Assembly: GCA_910587365.1 (NCBI GenBank)
Contig: CAJUKJ010000005.1
Span: 36,366 to 100,365 of the forward strand
Length of the DNA stretch: 64,000 nucleotides
Direction: 5' to 3'
Source of the DNA: an uncultured Christensenellaceae bacterium
GTDB lineage: Bacteria; Bacillota; Clostridia; Christensenellales; Borkfalkiaceae
Shown here: positions 53,565 through 61,749 of the stretch, piece after piece
Position numbering within the stretch: position 1 is the first letter of the stretch
Layout: each line of letters begins with the position of its first letter
Notes under the pieces: generated by a model
What the model saw: only the letters and a program-made list of their open reading frames with translations
Database searches by the model: none
Told to the model about the DNA's origin: nothing
Translations under genes and position numbers: made by a program

Positions 53565-54071
53565 ATGCCCGGTAAATTAGGAAAAACGGCAGAGCAAAGA
53601 CAGGCAATGCTTCGCAACCAGGCGTCGGAACTTCTGTGGTATGGCAAAATTACCACTACCGAAGCAAGAGCGAAACAGCTTCAACCCTACGTTGAAAAAA
53701 TTATAACCAAAGCGATTAAGGTTTACGATTTAAACGAGGAAACCAAAGTCGTTAAAACAGATAAAAAGGGTAAGGAAGTTACCACTACGTCGGTAAAAGA
53801 CAGCCCTAAAAAGCTTGCGGCGCGCCGTGCGATTATGGCAAAGCTCCGCGACTTGCAGGAAATTAAAGCGTTCGACGAAAAGAAGTCTGACTTCAAAAAG
53901 AGAACGAAGGATATCCAGCATCCGCTTATGGAAAAGCTTTTCAACGAAATTGCTCCCAAATACGCTCAGCGCGCGGAAGAACTCGGACAGGGCGGCGGTT
54001 ATACCCGCATCTATCTGTTAGGCACACGCCGCGGCGACGCAGCCGAAGAAGCAATAATAGAGCTTGTCTAA
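53565..54071 (+). CDS. rplQ: Ribosomal protein bL17, long form
   Basis: 168 residues against 113-128 in most bacteria. The core starts KLGKTAEQRQAMLRNQASEL and ends GGGYTRIYLLGTRRGDAAEE with AIIELV. About 45 extra residues, mostly Lys/Asp/Glu, are inserted after residue 58 (around NEETKVVKTDKKGKEVTTTS). The start at 53565 has AAGGAGG upstream. The stop is directly followed by an F1 repeat. Confidence 0.95.
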   Translation: MPGKLGKTAEQRQAMLRNQASELLWYGKITTTEARAKQLQPYVEKIITKAIKVYDLNEETKVVKTDKKGKEVTTTSVKDSPKKLAARRAIMAKLRDLQEIKAFDEKKSDFKKRTKDIQHPLMEKLFNEIAPKYAQRAEELGQGGGYTRIYLLGTRRGDAAEEAIIELV

Positions 54072-54154
54072 TAAACGTTTCGTTTAATCGATGTATCTTA
54101 ATTACTAAACAAGACACATACTAAACGCAAATCAAGCGTAAGCGTGTTGCTTAA
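54072..54154 (+). repeat. Family F1 repeat after rplQ
   Basis: It begins TAAACGTTTCGTTTAATCG, where both hairpin arms have changed together relative to TAAGCG/CGCTTA. The frame GATGTATCTTAATTAC follows, then a second hairpin TAAGCG(tgtt)GCTTA. Confidence 0.85.
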
Positions 54155-54163
54155 AAATTAATA

Positions 54164-54198
54164 ATTAAACTCTCGCTTGCAGACAAGCGAGAGTTTTT
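54164..54198 (+). terminator. Terminator of the ribosomal operon, left copy of a duplicated terminator
   Basis: The stem AAACTCTCGCTTG / CAAGCGAGAGTTT with loop CAGA and a T run. The same 35 bp, with one mismatch, recur at 54971-55005. Confidence 0.92.
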
Positions 54199-54256
54199 AA
54201 TTTGATACTCCGCATCTTAGTCATACAATTAAACGGACAAAAATATTGCTAATATA

Positions 54257-54285
54257 TTGACAATAGGCGCATAATGTGTTAAGAT
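54257..54285 (+). promoter_or_regulatory. Promoter of the toxin-antitoxin pair
   Basis: TTGACA, 17 bp and TAAGAT, followed by a leader with GAAGGTG. No clear dyad operator was identified. Confidence 0.7.
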
Positions 54286-54314
54286 TATCGTAAGATAGAA
54301 TTAGAAGGTGCATT

Positions 54315-54611
54315 ATGAAAACGAATATGAATATTAAAGTAGACGTTGAAGTGCGTGACGAAGCAAAAATATTATTTGGTCAAATGGGCTTTGATATGAC
54401 AACGGCAGTAAATATGTTTTTGCTTGCAGCTATCAGAGAAAAAGGTATTCCATTTCCTTTGACCACAGTTTCAAAGCAACTAAGCGAAGACGAGGCAATT
54501 GCAGTTTTGGCAAGCAGAATGAGAAAAGCCGAAGCGCAGGAACGTGCAGGACAAATGAGAAGTTTTGACGACTTCGTTTCGGAGATGAAATCGAAATATG
54601 GCAACAAGTAA
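54315..54611 (+). CDS. Antitoxin of the RelB/DinJ family
   Basis: 98 residues. The N-terminal ribbon-helix-helix region (MNIKVDVEVRDEAKILFGQM, then TTAVNMFLLAAIREKGIPFP) is the DinJ/RelB signature, binding DNA as a dimer. The C-terminal half is charged and should wrap the toxin. It overlaps the toxin gene by 14 bases, the usual coupling for such pairs. Confidence 0.92.
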   Translation: MKTNMNIKVDVEVRDEAKILFGQMGFDMTTAVNMFLLAAIREKGIPFPLTTVSKQLSEDEAIAVLASRMRKAEAQERAGQMRSFDDFVSEMKSKYGNK

Positions 54612-54933
54612 TTACAGAATTGTTATTCTGCCGCAAGCGGAAAATGACATTGAAGAAACGTTAAAATATATTGCCGAAAAACTGCATAATCAAACTGCGG
54701 CAATAAAGCTGCTTGAAAGTATTCAAAAAACTATTGAAAGCATATCACATTTTCCATATTCAAGACCGACTATAAAGAATGAGTCCGTTACACTTGGAGC
54801 AGAATACCGCCGAGCGGACATTGACAACTTTGTACTTATTTACAAGGCGGTTGCCGAAGTAAAAGAAGTTCGCATAATGGCGGCATTTTATGGATCGTCC
54901 GATGTTATCGCACGGATATTAAATAGAATTTGA
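54598..54933 (+). CDS. Toxin of the RelE/ParE family
   Basis: 111 residues with the RelE/ParE fold: YRIVILPQAENDIEETLKYI at the start, SHFPYSRPTIKNE in the middle, and LIYKAVAEVKEVRIMAAFYG at the end, closer to the ParE side. Whether it cuts mRNA or poisons gyrase cannot be told from the sequence. It ends 38 bp before the second copy of the terminator. Confidence 0.9.
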   Translation: MATSNYRIVILPQAENDIEETLKYIAEKLHNQTAAIKLLESIQKTIESISHFPYSRPTIKNESVTLGAEYRRADIDNFVLIYKAVAEVKEVRIMAAFYGSSDVIARILNRI

Positions 54934-54970
54934 AAATTAAATACAAAAATTTACGTTAACTTTGTCAAAA

Positions 54971-55005
54971 ATTAAACTCTCGCTTGCAGCCAAGCGAGAG
55001 TTTTT
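54971..55005 (+). terminator. Terminator of the toxin-antitoxin pair, right copy
   Basis: ATTAAACTCTCGCTTGCAG, then CCAAGCGAGAGTTTTT; identical to the left copy at 54164 except for one loop base. Confidence 0.92.
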
Positions 55006-55030
55006 TTAAAAATCAAAGTTTTCCAATTTA

Positions 55031-55076
55031 GGCTTCCCCTTGGGGAAGCTGTCTGCGTAAGCAGACTGATGAGGTT
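55031..55076 (+). repeat. Family F5 repeat, intact copy
   Basis: GGCTTCCCCTTGGGGAAGCT, the private hairpin GTCTGC(gtaa)GCAGAC, then TGATGAGGT. Confidence 0.88.
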
Positions 55077-55086
55077 TATATATAAG

Positions 55087-55278
55087 TCATTTTTCCGCAT
55101 TAAGTAACATTGCAATATCCTTTATTTGTTTTGCCGCCTGTTTTAAAATTCTTTTAAATTCTTCGCATTGCCGCGCTTGCTTTGCTTCGGCAAATTTCAT
55201 CTTTTTACAGCTTGCATTACACGAAACATATTTTATTACCCCCCCCCTCAATATTGATATTGTATTTGCCTTATGCAA
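55087..55278 (-). CDS. Short cysteine-containing hypothetical protein, likely truncated relative of the gene at 1335
   Basis: 63 residues. The C-terminal helix LKQAAKQIKDIAMLLNAEK parallels that of the protein encoded at 1335-1616, and the CNASCKK and QCEEF motifs align with its CGRCFKK and GCAKWE. The N-terminal CANC half is missing; instead the frame runs through a poly-G/C tract (about 55240-55248). Slippage in that tract may have broken the gene, or translation may start further in. It lacks a convincing ribosome site. Confidence 0.45.
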   Translation of the reverse strand: MHKANTISILRGGVIKYVSCNASCKKMKFAEAKQARQCEEFKRILKQAAKQIKDIAMLLNAEK

Positions 55279-55341
55279 GGTTTTTGTAATTTCCTCAGAT
55301 TATTTATTAGGCGTAGTAGATTAAAATTTTCATATAGATTA

Positions 55342-55369
55342 TTGACATATTTTATAAACGTGTTATAAT
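55342..55369 (+). promoter_or_regulatory. Promoter of the small membrane protein gene
   Basis: TTGACA, 16 bp and TATAAT. Confidence 0.75.
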
Positions 55370-55401
55370 ATATATATAGAAATAAAAAAGGAGATATAAA
55401 A

Positions 55402-55626
55402 ATGGCAAGTAGAAAAGGCGATTATTTCGGTCTTAGTTACATAGTAAGCTTAATTCTGGCAATTATCCCCATCACTTCCTGGGTGCTTGGCTGGCTTACA
55501 AGATTTTCAGAGGGTAAAATTGTAGCAGGTATTCTTCGCTTACTCTTAGGCTGGAACATCATCTGGATTTGCGATATTATCTTCATGGTATTGCAGAAAC
55601 GCATTTTACGTTTGCTTAACATTTAA
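55402..55626 (+). CDS. Small membrane protein, unknown
   Basis: 74 residues with two hydrophobic segments (about 11-30 and 40-64) and basic ends. AAGGAG lies upstream, and it has its own promoter and terminator. It may belong to the small YqaE-like or similar two-helix families, but I cannot name it. The sequence SWVLGWLTRFSEGKIVAGIL spans the turn between the helices. Confidence 0.75.
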   Translation: MASRKGDYFGLSYIVSLILAIIPITSWVLGWLTRFSEGKIVAGILRLLLGWNIIWICDIIFMVLQKRILRLLNI

Positions 55627-55628
55627 TG

Positions 55629-55668
55629 AAAAGCAAAAAACCTTCCGTTGATACGGAAGGTTTTTTCA
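55629..55668 (+). terminator. Rho-independent terminator
   Basis: The stem AACCTTCCGT / ACGGAAGGTT with loop TGAT and T run. Confidence 0.92.
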
Positions 55669-55689
55669 CATTTTAATTAGTCTTTTCAC

Positions 55690-55826
55690 TTGATTAGCGA
55701 ACAGTAAGTGTCTTAAATATTAATTAAGAGACATCGGTTAAGCGGAACGCTTACGCTTAGCTTGGCAAGTGATTAGTAAGTGTCTTGATTAAGTAATTAA
55801 GAGACATCGGTTAAGCGGAACGCTTA
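55690..55826 (-). repeat. Family F1 repeat, two tandem units ending in the stop codon of the phosphodiesterase gene
   Basis: Two units in reverse orientation, each ending GACATCGGTTAAGCGGAACG followed by CTTA. On the minus strand the right-hand unit begins with the TAA stop of the yfcE-like gene. Confidence 0.88.
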
Positions 55827-56420
55827 TTTACGTCTGCGCACGATTTTACGGCGAACTACGGGTCTTTTTACCGTTGCGCCCGTAGCTTCGTTTAAATCAA
55901 GCCTATCGTACTCTTCGCCGTCCAGCGTCTTGAACACGAATTTACGGTTTTCGTATAGTATGTAACCGTGCGCCGTTCCGTCCTTGGGCAGTGAAACAGA
56001 ACCGGGGTTAAGATGATAGTATTCGCCCACGGCGACGTTCAAAGGCACGTGAGTGTGACCCGTAACGTATACGCAGTCCTTGCCGAGCGGCGGAACGCTC
56101 TTGTGTCCGTGCGAAAGATAAATATTTACTCCGTCTGCGAATACCGCCGAATAATCGGACAGAATGGGGAAGGGCAGAACCATCTGGTCAACCTCGCTGT
56201 CGCAGTTTCCGCGCACGCACAAAATATTCTGCTTCACAGCGGAAAGCATTTCAGCCACTTCCTTGGGCGAATATTCCTCGGGCAGAGGATTTCTCGGTCC
56301 GTGGTACAGGATATCCCCCAAAAGCAATAGTTTGTCCGCATTTTCCCTGTTAAAAGCTTCAAGCATCAAACGGCAGTACTTTGCCGAGCCGTGTATATCC
56401 GACGCAATAAATAATTTCAT
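55824..56420 (-). CDS. YfcE-family metallophosphodiesterase
   Basis: A 198-residue calcineurin-like phosphoesterase. The metal-binding motifs are SDIHG (residues 6-10), LLGDILYHGPRN (about 33-44), RGNCDSEVD (about 69-77), SHGH near 101 and TGHTHVPL near 118. Relatives act on phosphodiesters such as cyclic nucleotides in vitro; the natural substrate is unclear. The C-terminus is a basic tail (VVRRKIVRRRK) not usual for the family, encoded right up to the F1 repeat that supplies its stop. The ATG at 56420 has a GAGGTG site. Confidence 0.9.
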   Translation of the reverse strand: MKLFIASDIHGSAKYCRLMLEAFNRENADKLLLLGDILYHGPRNPLPEEYSPKEVAEMLSAVKQNILCVRGNCDSEVDQMVLPFPILSDYSAVFADGVNIYLSHGHKSVPPLGKDCVYVTGHTHVPLNVAVGEYYHLNPGSVSLPKDGTAHGYILYENRKFVFKTLDGEEYDRLDLNEATGATVKRPVVRRKIVRRRK

Positions 56421-56478
56421 AAACACCTCGTGGATATATTATATATGCGCGTTCGGGGTTTGTCAAGATACTAAGCTG

Positions 56479-56513
56479 CTTGAAATATACTTCGTATGTT
56501 AAATATTGCTCTG
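56479..56513. repeat. Family F3 fragment, two hairpins
   Basis: ATAC(ttc)GTAT, linker GTTAAAT, then ATTGC(tct)GCAAT and GTTA, the same unit as in the long arrays. Confidence 0.6.
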
Positions 56514-56528
56514 CAATGTTACAAAAAA

Positions 56529-56570
56529 GCCTTCCCCCATAACAAAGGGGGAAGGGTAGGGATGAGGGTT
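56529..56570 (+). repeat. Family F5 repeat, degenerate copy
   Basis: CCTTCCCCCATAACAAAGGG, then GGATGAGGG. Confidence 0.6.
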
Positions 56571-56581
56571 GTGTATGACTA

Positions 56582-58000
56582 CTACATCAACGGTGCAAAC
56601 AGCTTTAATATAAAGCGGTACGCTTTGCGGCAGGGCGAAAGCTTTTTATAAATCAGCGGGGACGAAAGGTGCAGGCATTCTTTAAAGTCGCATTCCGCCT
56701 GTTCGCACATTTCCCCCGAAAACGCAACCCCGCATTCGTAGTTCAGCCGCATAGAGCGGTAATCGAAGTTGTAACTGCCAATGTAAAGCCTGCCGTCGCA
56801 AACCATACTTTTTGCGTGCATAAACCCCGGCGTGTACTCGTAAAACTTTACCCCGTTTGCCGAAAGCGATAGGGAAGAGTCCTTTGAAAGCTCGAAAGCG
56901 TATTTTTTATCTGGTATATGCGGAATTATTATTTTCACATCGACCCCGCGCGTTGCGGCAAAGGACAGGGCGGAGCGCAGCTTTTCCCCAGCGCAGAAGT
57001 AAGGCGTAAAAATATGCACCCGCTCTTTTGCCGCCGATATAGCGGAAAGGTATGCGTCCTCGCAAAACCCTGCCCGTGTGGAGGGGCTGTCGTAGTAGGG
57101 CAGACAGCGGTGTTTTCCGCCGTCACGGATTTTTATTTTGCAGCCGCAGTGCCATACGGAAAGAAACATTCCCTCGAAAACGCGCGCCGCCTCGCCGTAA
57201 ATTACCACGCCAGTATCTTTCCAATACCCGAACTTGCTTTTTACGTTCGCGTACTCGTCGGCTATGTTAATGCCGCCCGTAAACGCCGCTTTTCCGTCTA
57301 TGGCGGCGATTTTTCTGTGGTCGCGGTAGTTCAGCCGAGAATAGGAAAAGGGGGTCAGGCGGTGGAATATTTTCACTTCCGCGCCAAGCTTTTTCAGCTT
57401 TTTTACGTCTTTTCTGCCTATTTTTAAGGCGGAACCTATACCGTCGACAATAATTTTTATCTCTGCGCCGTTGTCCTTTGCAACCTTTAATGCGGAAACA
57501 AGCCGCGAGAATATTTTACCGCGGCAGAATATGAAGTATTCGAGGTAAACGCGCTTTTTCGCCCTTTCGATTTCATTGAAAAGGCACGCGAAGTATTCCG
57601 CTCCGTCCTTGAAATAAGTTGCGTTGTCATAGCCGACGCCGCTCGTTCCGCAGTAACGGTAAGCGGCTTCCTCTTCGCCGTCAAGTGGTTGGGCGTCTTC
57701 GATTGTAAAGGTGCCGCATTCCCGCTTGCCTATCCTCGTAAAGGCGTAAATTACCGCGCCCGCCACGGGAAGTGCAATCAAAAACAGCGCGAGCGAACAG
57801 TTGAATTCGGGCGAACCGCCCCTGCTTACGATTGCCGTTACGGAAACGAGGGTTATAGCCCATATCACGGCAAAAGCAACGGCAACGGGCAAAAACGACG
57901 GGACGAATACGCATAAAAAAATAATTGCGGCACATTCAGCCGCAATTAATAATATATACAAAAAATTAATCGAAAAGATAAGTTTAGGTAAATTGCGCAT
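56582..58000 (-). CDS. cls: Cardiolipin synthase (PLD superfamily)
   Basis: It joins two phosphatidylglycerols into cardiolipin at the membrane. 472 residues. Two or three N-terminal hydrophobic segments (about 8-32, 35-55 and 66-88) precede two PLD domains. The HKD motifs are HRKIAAIDG (about residue 232) and HAKSMVCDG (about 392), both intact, followed by GGIN and GSYNFD. Slightly shorter than Bacillus ClsA. It stands next to the MDR gene in the same direction. Confidence 0.92.
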   Translation of the reverse strand: MRNLPKLIFSINFLYILLIAAECAAIIFLCVFVPSFLPVAVAFAVIWAITLVSVTAIVSRGGSPEFNCSLALFLIALPVAGAVIYAFTRIGKRECGTFTIEDAQPLDGEEEAAYRYCGTSGVGYDNATYFKDGAEYFACLFNEIERAKKRVYLEYFIFCRGKIFSRLVSALKVAKDNGAEIKIIVDGIGSALKIGRKDVKKLKKLGAEVKIFHRLTPFSYSRLNYRDHRKIAAIDGKAAFTGGINIADEYANVKSKFGYWKDTGVVIYGEAARVFEGMFLSVWHCGCKIKIRDGGKHRCLPYYDSPSTRAGFCEDAYLSAISAAKERVHIFTPYFCAGEKLRSALSFAATRGVDVKIIIPHIPDKKYAFELSKDSSLSLSANGVKFYEYTPGFMHAKSMVCDGRLYIGSYNFDYRSMRLNYECGVAFSGEMCEQAECDFKECLHLSSPLIYKKLSPCRKAYRFILKLFAPLM

Positions 58001-58020
58001 ACTAAGTATTTAACGGCGCG

Positions 58021-59043
58021 TCAGAAAATCATCTTCAAAACAGTCAATTTACCCTTGTTTGACGAGGCTATGCTTTCGCAACGCTCGGAAAGAACCTTGA
58101 CGGGGTCGTAGTCGTTGATTATTTCTTTATCGAAGAAATCGATGTTGACCGCGCCGTGAAGGAGCATATTTATAACAGAGTCGGTATAGTTTGCCGCACT
58201 CGTAATTCCGAAAACGGTTAAGTCCTTTTCAAGGATATCGCGCGCGTCAACCGCACAGTGCAAAGACGTAAAACCGCTTAATATAAGCGACTTTTTCTTC
58301 CCGACTATGCGCGAAGGAAGCGATATCGGCAGTCTTGAACTTGCCGAATAAATAGCCGCGTCGCACAAATCCCCGCTGGTTGCGTCCATAACGTTATTAA
58401 TAACGTCGTCGTCGGCAGGGAAAGCATAGTAAACGCCGCATTTTTTTACCTTTTCCAGGTTTCCCGGCGTATTGTCTATAACGATAGGTATGACCTTATG
58501 ATATTGCAGAACCTGAGCGATGATATTGCCGAGGCAGTCGGCGCCGACTACCGCAACTCTCTGACCCGCAGACAGATTAAGTTTATCATAGATATTTTCG
58601 GCAATACCGACCATTTCTATACAAAGTGCCTGTAAGTTATCAACCGAATCGGGCAGGGGGGAAACATCCGTGTATTCGCACACGACAAAATCCCTTAAAA
58701 ACCCGTCGAAATCTCTTCCCGCAATCTGAATTTCGTCGCAATTGTCGCGCTTGCCGCTCTTGCAGTTATAGCACATACCGCACGACTTTGCCGATTCGAG
58801 ATATACGCGGTCGCCTTTTTTGACTCCGTAACACTGTTCGCCGACCTCGGTAATAAGACCTACGGCAAACCTGCCTATCGTCTTGGGGTATTGCGCGGTT
58901 ACGTCGCCGTTAAAGAGCAGGGCGTCGAAATTGGAAATAAGGAGATGCGTAACCTTAACCTTGACCTGTGTAGGTGTAATTTCCACCGTTTCCAACGGCT
59001 CGTTTACAAGGTTGCGCACGCCTTTAAGAACCCAGTTATCCAT
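58021..59043 (-). CDS. Zinc-type MDR dehydrogenase-like protein with altered active site
   Basis: 340 residues with the medium-chain dehydrogenase fold. The structural zinc loop CGMCYNCKSGKRDNC (about residues 88-102) is intact. The catalytic zinc site is not: the usual CGSD reads SNFD near residue 39, and the GHE motif is replaced by GRFAVG near 57. The nucleotide-binding loop VAVVGADCLGNIIAQ (about 166-180) remains. It is probably not a standard alcohol or polyol dehydrogenase. It could act without catalytic zinc or have a binding role. 20 bases separate it from cls downstream, suggesting co-transcription. Confidence 0.82.
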   Translation of the reverse strand: MDNWVLKGVRNLVNEPLETVEITPTQVKVKVTHLLISNFDALLFNGDVTAQYPKTIGRFAVGLITEVGEQCYGVKKGDRVYLESAKSCGMCYNCKSGKRDNCDEIQIAGRDFDGFLRDFVVCEYTDVSPLPDSVDNLQALCIEMVGIAENIYDKLNLSAGQRVAVVGADCLGNIIAQVLQYHKVIPIVIDNTPGNLEKVKKCGVYYAFPADDDVINNVMDATSGDLCDAAIYSASSRLPISLPSRIVGKKKSLILSGFTSLHCAVDARDILEKDLTVFGITSAANYTDSVINMLLHGAVNIDFFDKEIINDYDPVKVLSERCESIASSNKGKLTVLKMIF

Positions 59044-59147
59044 ATAACCCCATTATACGCTTTTCGCCCTCTTTTGGCAACTAAAAAAAGGTAAAAACCC
59101 CAAATCGCCAATTTTAGTGATTTTTTGAATTAGAAGTATAAAATCAA

Positions 59148-59176
59148 TTGACTTAGGGTTTTGTTTTGTATATAAT
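59148..59176 (+). promoter_or_regulatory. Promoter of rpmE
   Basis: TTGACT, 17 bp and TATAAT, then a 38-base leader with GAGGTG. Confidence 0.8.
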
Positions 59177-59214
59177 AGGTAAGTATTCAAAGATTATAAG
59201 CGAGGTGAAAAGTT

Positions 59215-59418
59215 ATGAAGCCCGAAATACATCCCGATTATCACGAAGTGACGGTTGTATGCGCTTGCGGAGCTACGTTCAAAACCGGCACAACTAAAAA
59301 GGTTGATACGTTAAAGGTGGACATCTGCAATAAGTGCCATCCTTTCTTTACCGGTAAACAAAAGCTTGTTGATACAGGCGGCCGTGTAGACAAGTTTAAG
59401 AAAAGATACAATATCTAA
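59215..59418 (+). CDS. rpmE: Ribosomal protein bL31, zinc form
   Basis: 67 residues: [40 protein letters not shown] and [10 protein letters not shown]. The Cys pairs mark the zinc-binding C+ type. It heads the rpmE - DUF1385/prmC - prfA neighbourhood common in Bacillota. Confidence 0.96.
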   Translation: MKPEIHPDYHEVTVVCACGATFKTGTTKKVDTLKVDICNKCHPFFTGKQKLVDTGGRVDKFKKRYNI

Positions 59419-59423
59419 GAATG

Positions 59424-59457
59424 TGGCTCCAATTTTATTGGAGCTATATTTGTTTTT
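59424..59457 (+). terminator. Terminator of rpmE
   Basis: The stem GCTCCAAT / ATTGGAGC with loop TTT and a T-rich tail. It may be leaky, as prmC and prfA follow. Confidence 0.75.
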
Positions 59458-59576
59458 ATGGGTTTACGAAAGTTTTTGCAAATGCGCTAACCGATTTGTA
59501 ACTTTCGGTTGCGCCGTTAATTATTCATTTAATGGCGTGTTTTCATTTTCAAAGCGTATATTAATTAAGAGTTATT

Positions 59577-61427
59577 ATGTCAAAGAAAGATAAAAAGATA
59601 AAAAACCGCACAGGAATAGGCGGTCAGGCAGTCCTCGAAGGCGTTATGATGATGGGCAAGTCGAGTATGGCGACAGCCGTGCGCGACCCCGACGGGGAAA
59701 TTCAGATTGAATCGAAAAGAATTTCCAAAAACAAGCACCTGTCAAGGGCGTCGAAAATACCGTTTATTCGCGGTACGATAAATCTTGTATTGTCACTTAT
59801 ACGCGGAACGAAAACGCTTATGCGTTCCGCTACGGTTGCGGCAGGCGTAGACGATGAAGAGGAAGGCGGCGGCAGGTTCCAAAGATGGCTTGCCGAAAAA
59901 TTCAAAGTTGACGTAATGGATATCATTACAATAATTTCCGCAATCCTCGGCGTAGTGCTTGCGGTGGGAATTTTCGTATTTCTTCCGCGGTTTTTAGTGG
60001 GGCTTATCGGTAAAGCCGCGTCTGTCATAAACGAAAAGCACTGGGCGTATTACGTACTTTTGGGCGTATTTAAGCTGATTATATTTATTGCGTATCTCTC
60101 GCTTATACTTATAATGAAGGATATCCGCAGACTTTATATGTATCACGGTGCGGAACACAAGACAATAAACGCATACGAACACGGCGTAGAGCTTGTCCCC
60201 GAAAAAGTAAAGGAATGCTCGCGCATTCACGACAGGTGCGGCACGTCCTTCCTGTTTATAGTTCTTTTTATAAATATAGCGGTAATGTCGGTTGCGGGCT
60301 GGGCGGTATTTACTTACGTACCCGTAATAAAAGACGTTGAAAACAGCGTACTCAGATTTTTAATAAATATCGCGATAGAACTCGTGCTGCTGCCTGTAAT
60401 TGCGGGCATAGCTTATGAAATTTTAAAATTTTTAGCTAAGTTCGACAACAAGTTCGTAGATATTTTCAAAGCCCCCGGCAAGCTTTTACAAAAGGTTTTA
60501 ACCACGCGTGAACCCGACGAAGATATGATTGCCGTGGCAATTGCGGCATTTAACAAGGTGCTTGAAATGGAAGCGGACGAAACTGTTCCCGAAACGGAGT
60601 TTGTTACGGGCGGTATACTTTCAAAAATGTTATCCGCCACCAAGGAGCAGTTTTCAAAAAGCGGCGTTGACGAAAGCGACGCGGAGTGGATATATTCGTT
60701 GGTTCTGAATATAAAGAGGAGCGAGCTTTCAAAAGAGAGAATGGTTCAGCCCTCAGAAGCGAAGAGAATTAAGGAAATATCCGATAAACGGCTGACGGGC
60801 AGACCGCTATGGTATATAATGGGCGACACCGATTTTTACGGCTGTAAAATCAAGGTTGACGAGCGCGCCCTTATCCCCAGACCCGAAACCGAGCTGTTGG
60901 CTGAATATGCAGTAAAGTCGGTCGAGGACGGGTTTAAGGTACTCGATATGTGTACGGGTTCTGGCTGTATAGCAATTTCTATTGCCAAAAACTGCGCAAG
61001 CCGCGGTGTATCGGTAACGGGGGCGGACCTTTCGGACGCGGCGATAATGCTTGCGCGCGAAAACGCAAAGCTCAACGGCGTCAACGTTGACTTTATCCAA
61101 AGCGATATGTTTACCAACGTCCGCGGACGGTATAACTTAATAGTTTGCAACCCGCCCTATATAAAGAGTAGCGAAATACCCAAGCTTCAAAAAGAAGTGC
61201 GTGAGTTCGAGCCTAAAATAGCCTTGGACGGCGGCGCGGACGGACTTGACTTTTACCGTCTGCTTGCAAAGCGCGTAAGAAGCTATCTTGCCCGTGACGG
61301 GATTTTACTTCTCGAATGCGGCGAGGGGCAGACCGAAGAGATTTTAAAGCTGTTTGAAAAACGCGACTATGCTATGGTTATAAAGGATTTAAGCGGGGTA
61401 GACAGGTTTTTGAAAATAGCGTTTTAG
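59577..61427 (+). CDS. prmC: DUF1385 (YqhQ-like) membrane domain fused to PrmC release-factor methyltransferase
   Basis: 616 residues. About 1-310 form a DUF1385 domain (GGQAVLEGVMMMG at the start, HGAEHKTINAYEHG near 197) with three to five membrane segments. About 330-616 form PrmC, which methylates the GGQ glutamine of release factors: GRPLWYIMGDTDFYG near 403, the SAM site LDMCTGSGCIAI near 463 and the catalytic NPPYI near 525. No stop or ribosome site lies between them, so this is a true fusion in the assembly. In many relatives they are separate neighbours. Its substrate RF1 is encoded by prfA downstream. Confidence 0.92.
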   Translation: MSKKDKKIKNRTGIGGQAVLEGVMMMGKSSMATAVRDPDGEIQIESKRISKNKHLSRASKIPFIRGTINLVLSLIRGTKTLMRSATVAAGVDDEEEGGGRFQRWLAEKFKVDVMDIITIISAILGVVLAVGIFVFLPRFLVGLIGKAASVINEKHWAYYVLLGVFKLIIFIAYLSLILIMKDIRRLYMYHGAEHKTINAYEHGVELVPEKVKECSRIHDRCGTSFLFIVLFINIAVMSVAGWAVFTYVPVIKDVENSVLRFLINIAIELVLLPVIAGIAYEILKFLAKFDNKFVDIFKAPGKLLQKVLTTREPDEDMIAVAIAAFNKVLEMEADETVPETEFVTGGILSKMLSATKEQFSKSGVDESDAEWIYSLVLNIKRSELSKERMVQPSEAKRIKEISDKRLTGRPLWYIMGDTDFYGCKIKVDERALIPRPETELLAEYAVKSVEDGFKVLDMCTGSGCIAISIAKNCASRGVSVTGADLSDAAIMLARENAKLNGVNVDFIQSDMFTNVRGRYNLIVCNPPYIKSSEIPKLQKEVREFEPKIALDGGADGLDFYRLLAKRVRSYLARDGILLLECGEGQTEEILKLFEKRDYAMVIKDLSGVDRFLKIAF

Positions 61428-61724
61428 TTCACAAAAATTTACTTCTATTCTGCGAAGTAAATTTTTCGTGATTTGAAAGACGTTGTCTTTCTTGTCGCAA
61501 TCATAAAGGCAAACTTATTATATAATTTGCACAATAATAATCTGAAACTTTTTACAATAAGGTGTGCAAAGCGTCGCTATGCTCGCGTGCGACAATTCAA
61601 TCTACTGCGCGAACGCAGTGAAGCTTTGCGCACTTTATTATTATTCAGATGATATGGCGCAAAGGTGCAGGTATGCACAAATTGGGTGCGCTGCGCAAAA
61701 GCGTGGTTTTGCTTGCGCCGTTGA
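61427..61724 (+). repeat. Family F4 structured repeat, copy 3 (longest)
   Basis: It starts at the last base of the prmC stop. Hairpins: TTCAC..AAAATTTACTTC / GAAGTAAATTTTTCGTGA; GAAAGAC/GTCTTTC; an enlarged third hairpin TTGTCGCA / TGCGACAA; an overlapping ATAATAATCTGAA / TTATTATTCAGAT; then the GGTATGCAC...TTTTGCTTGCGCC block shared with the copies at 33.5 kb. Confidence 0.8.
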
Positions 61725-61749
61725 TAACTCAGATACATACGGAACGCAT

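Noticed and set aside
61564..61749. Longer N-terminus of prfA
   Set aside because: The extra 62 codons fall inside an F4 repeat and RF1 proteins start near the Met at 61750.
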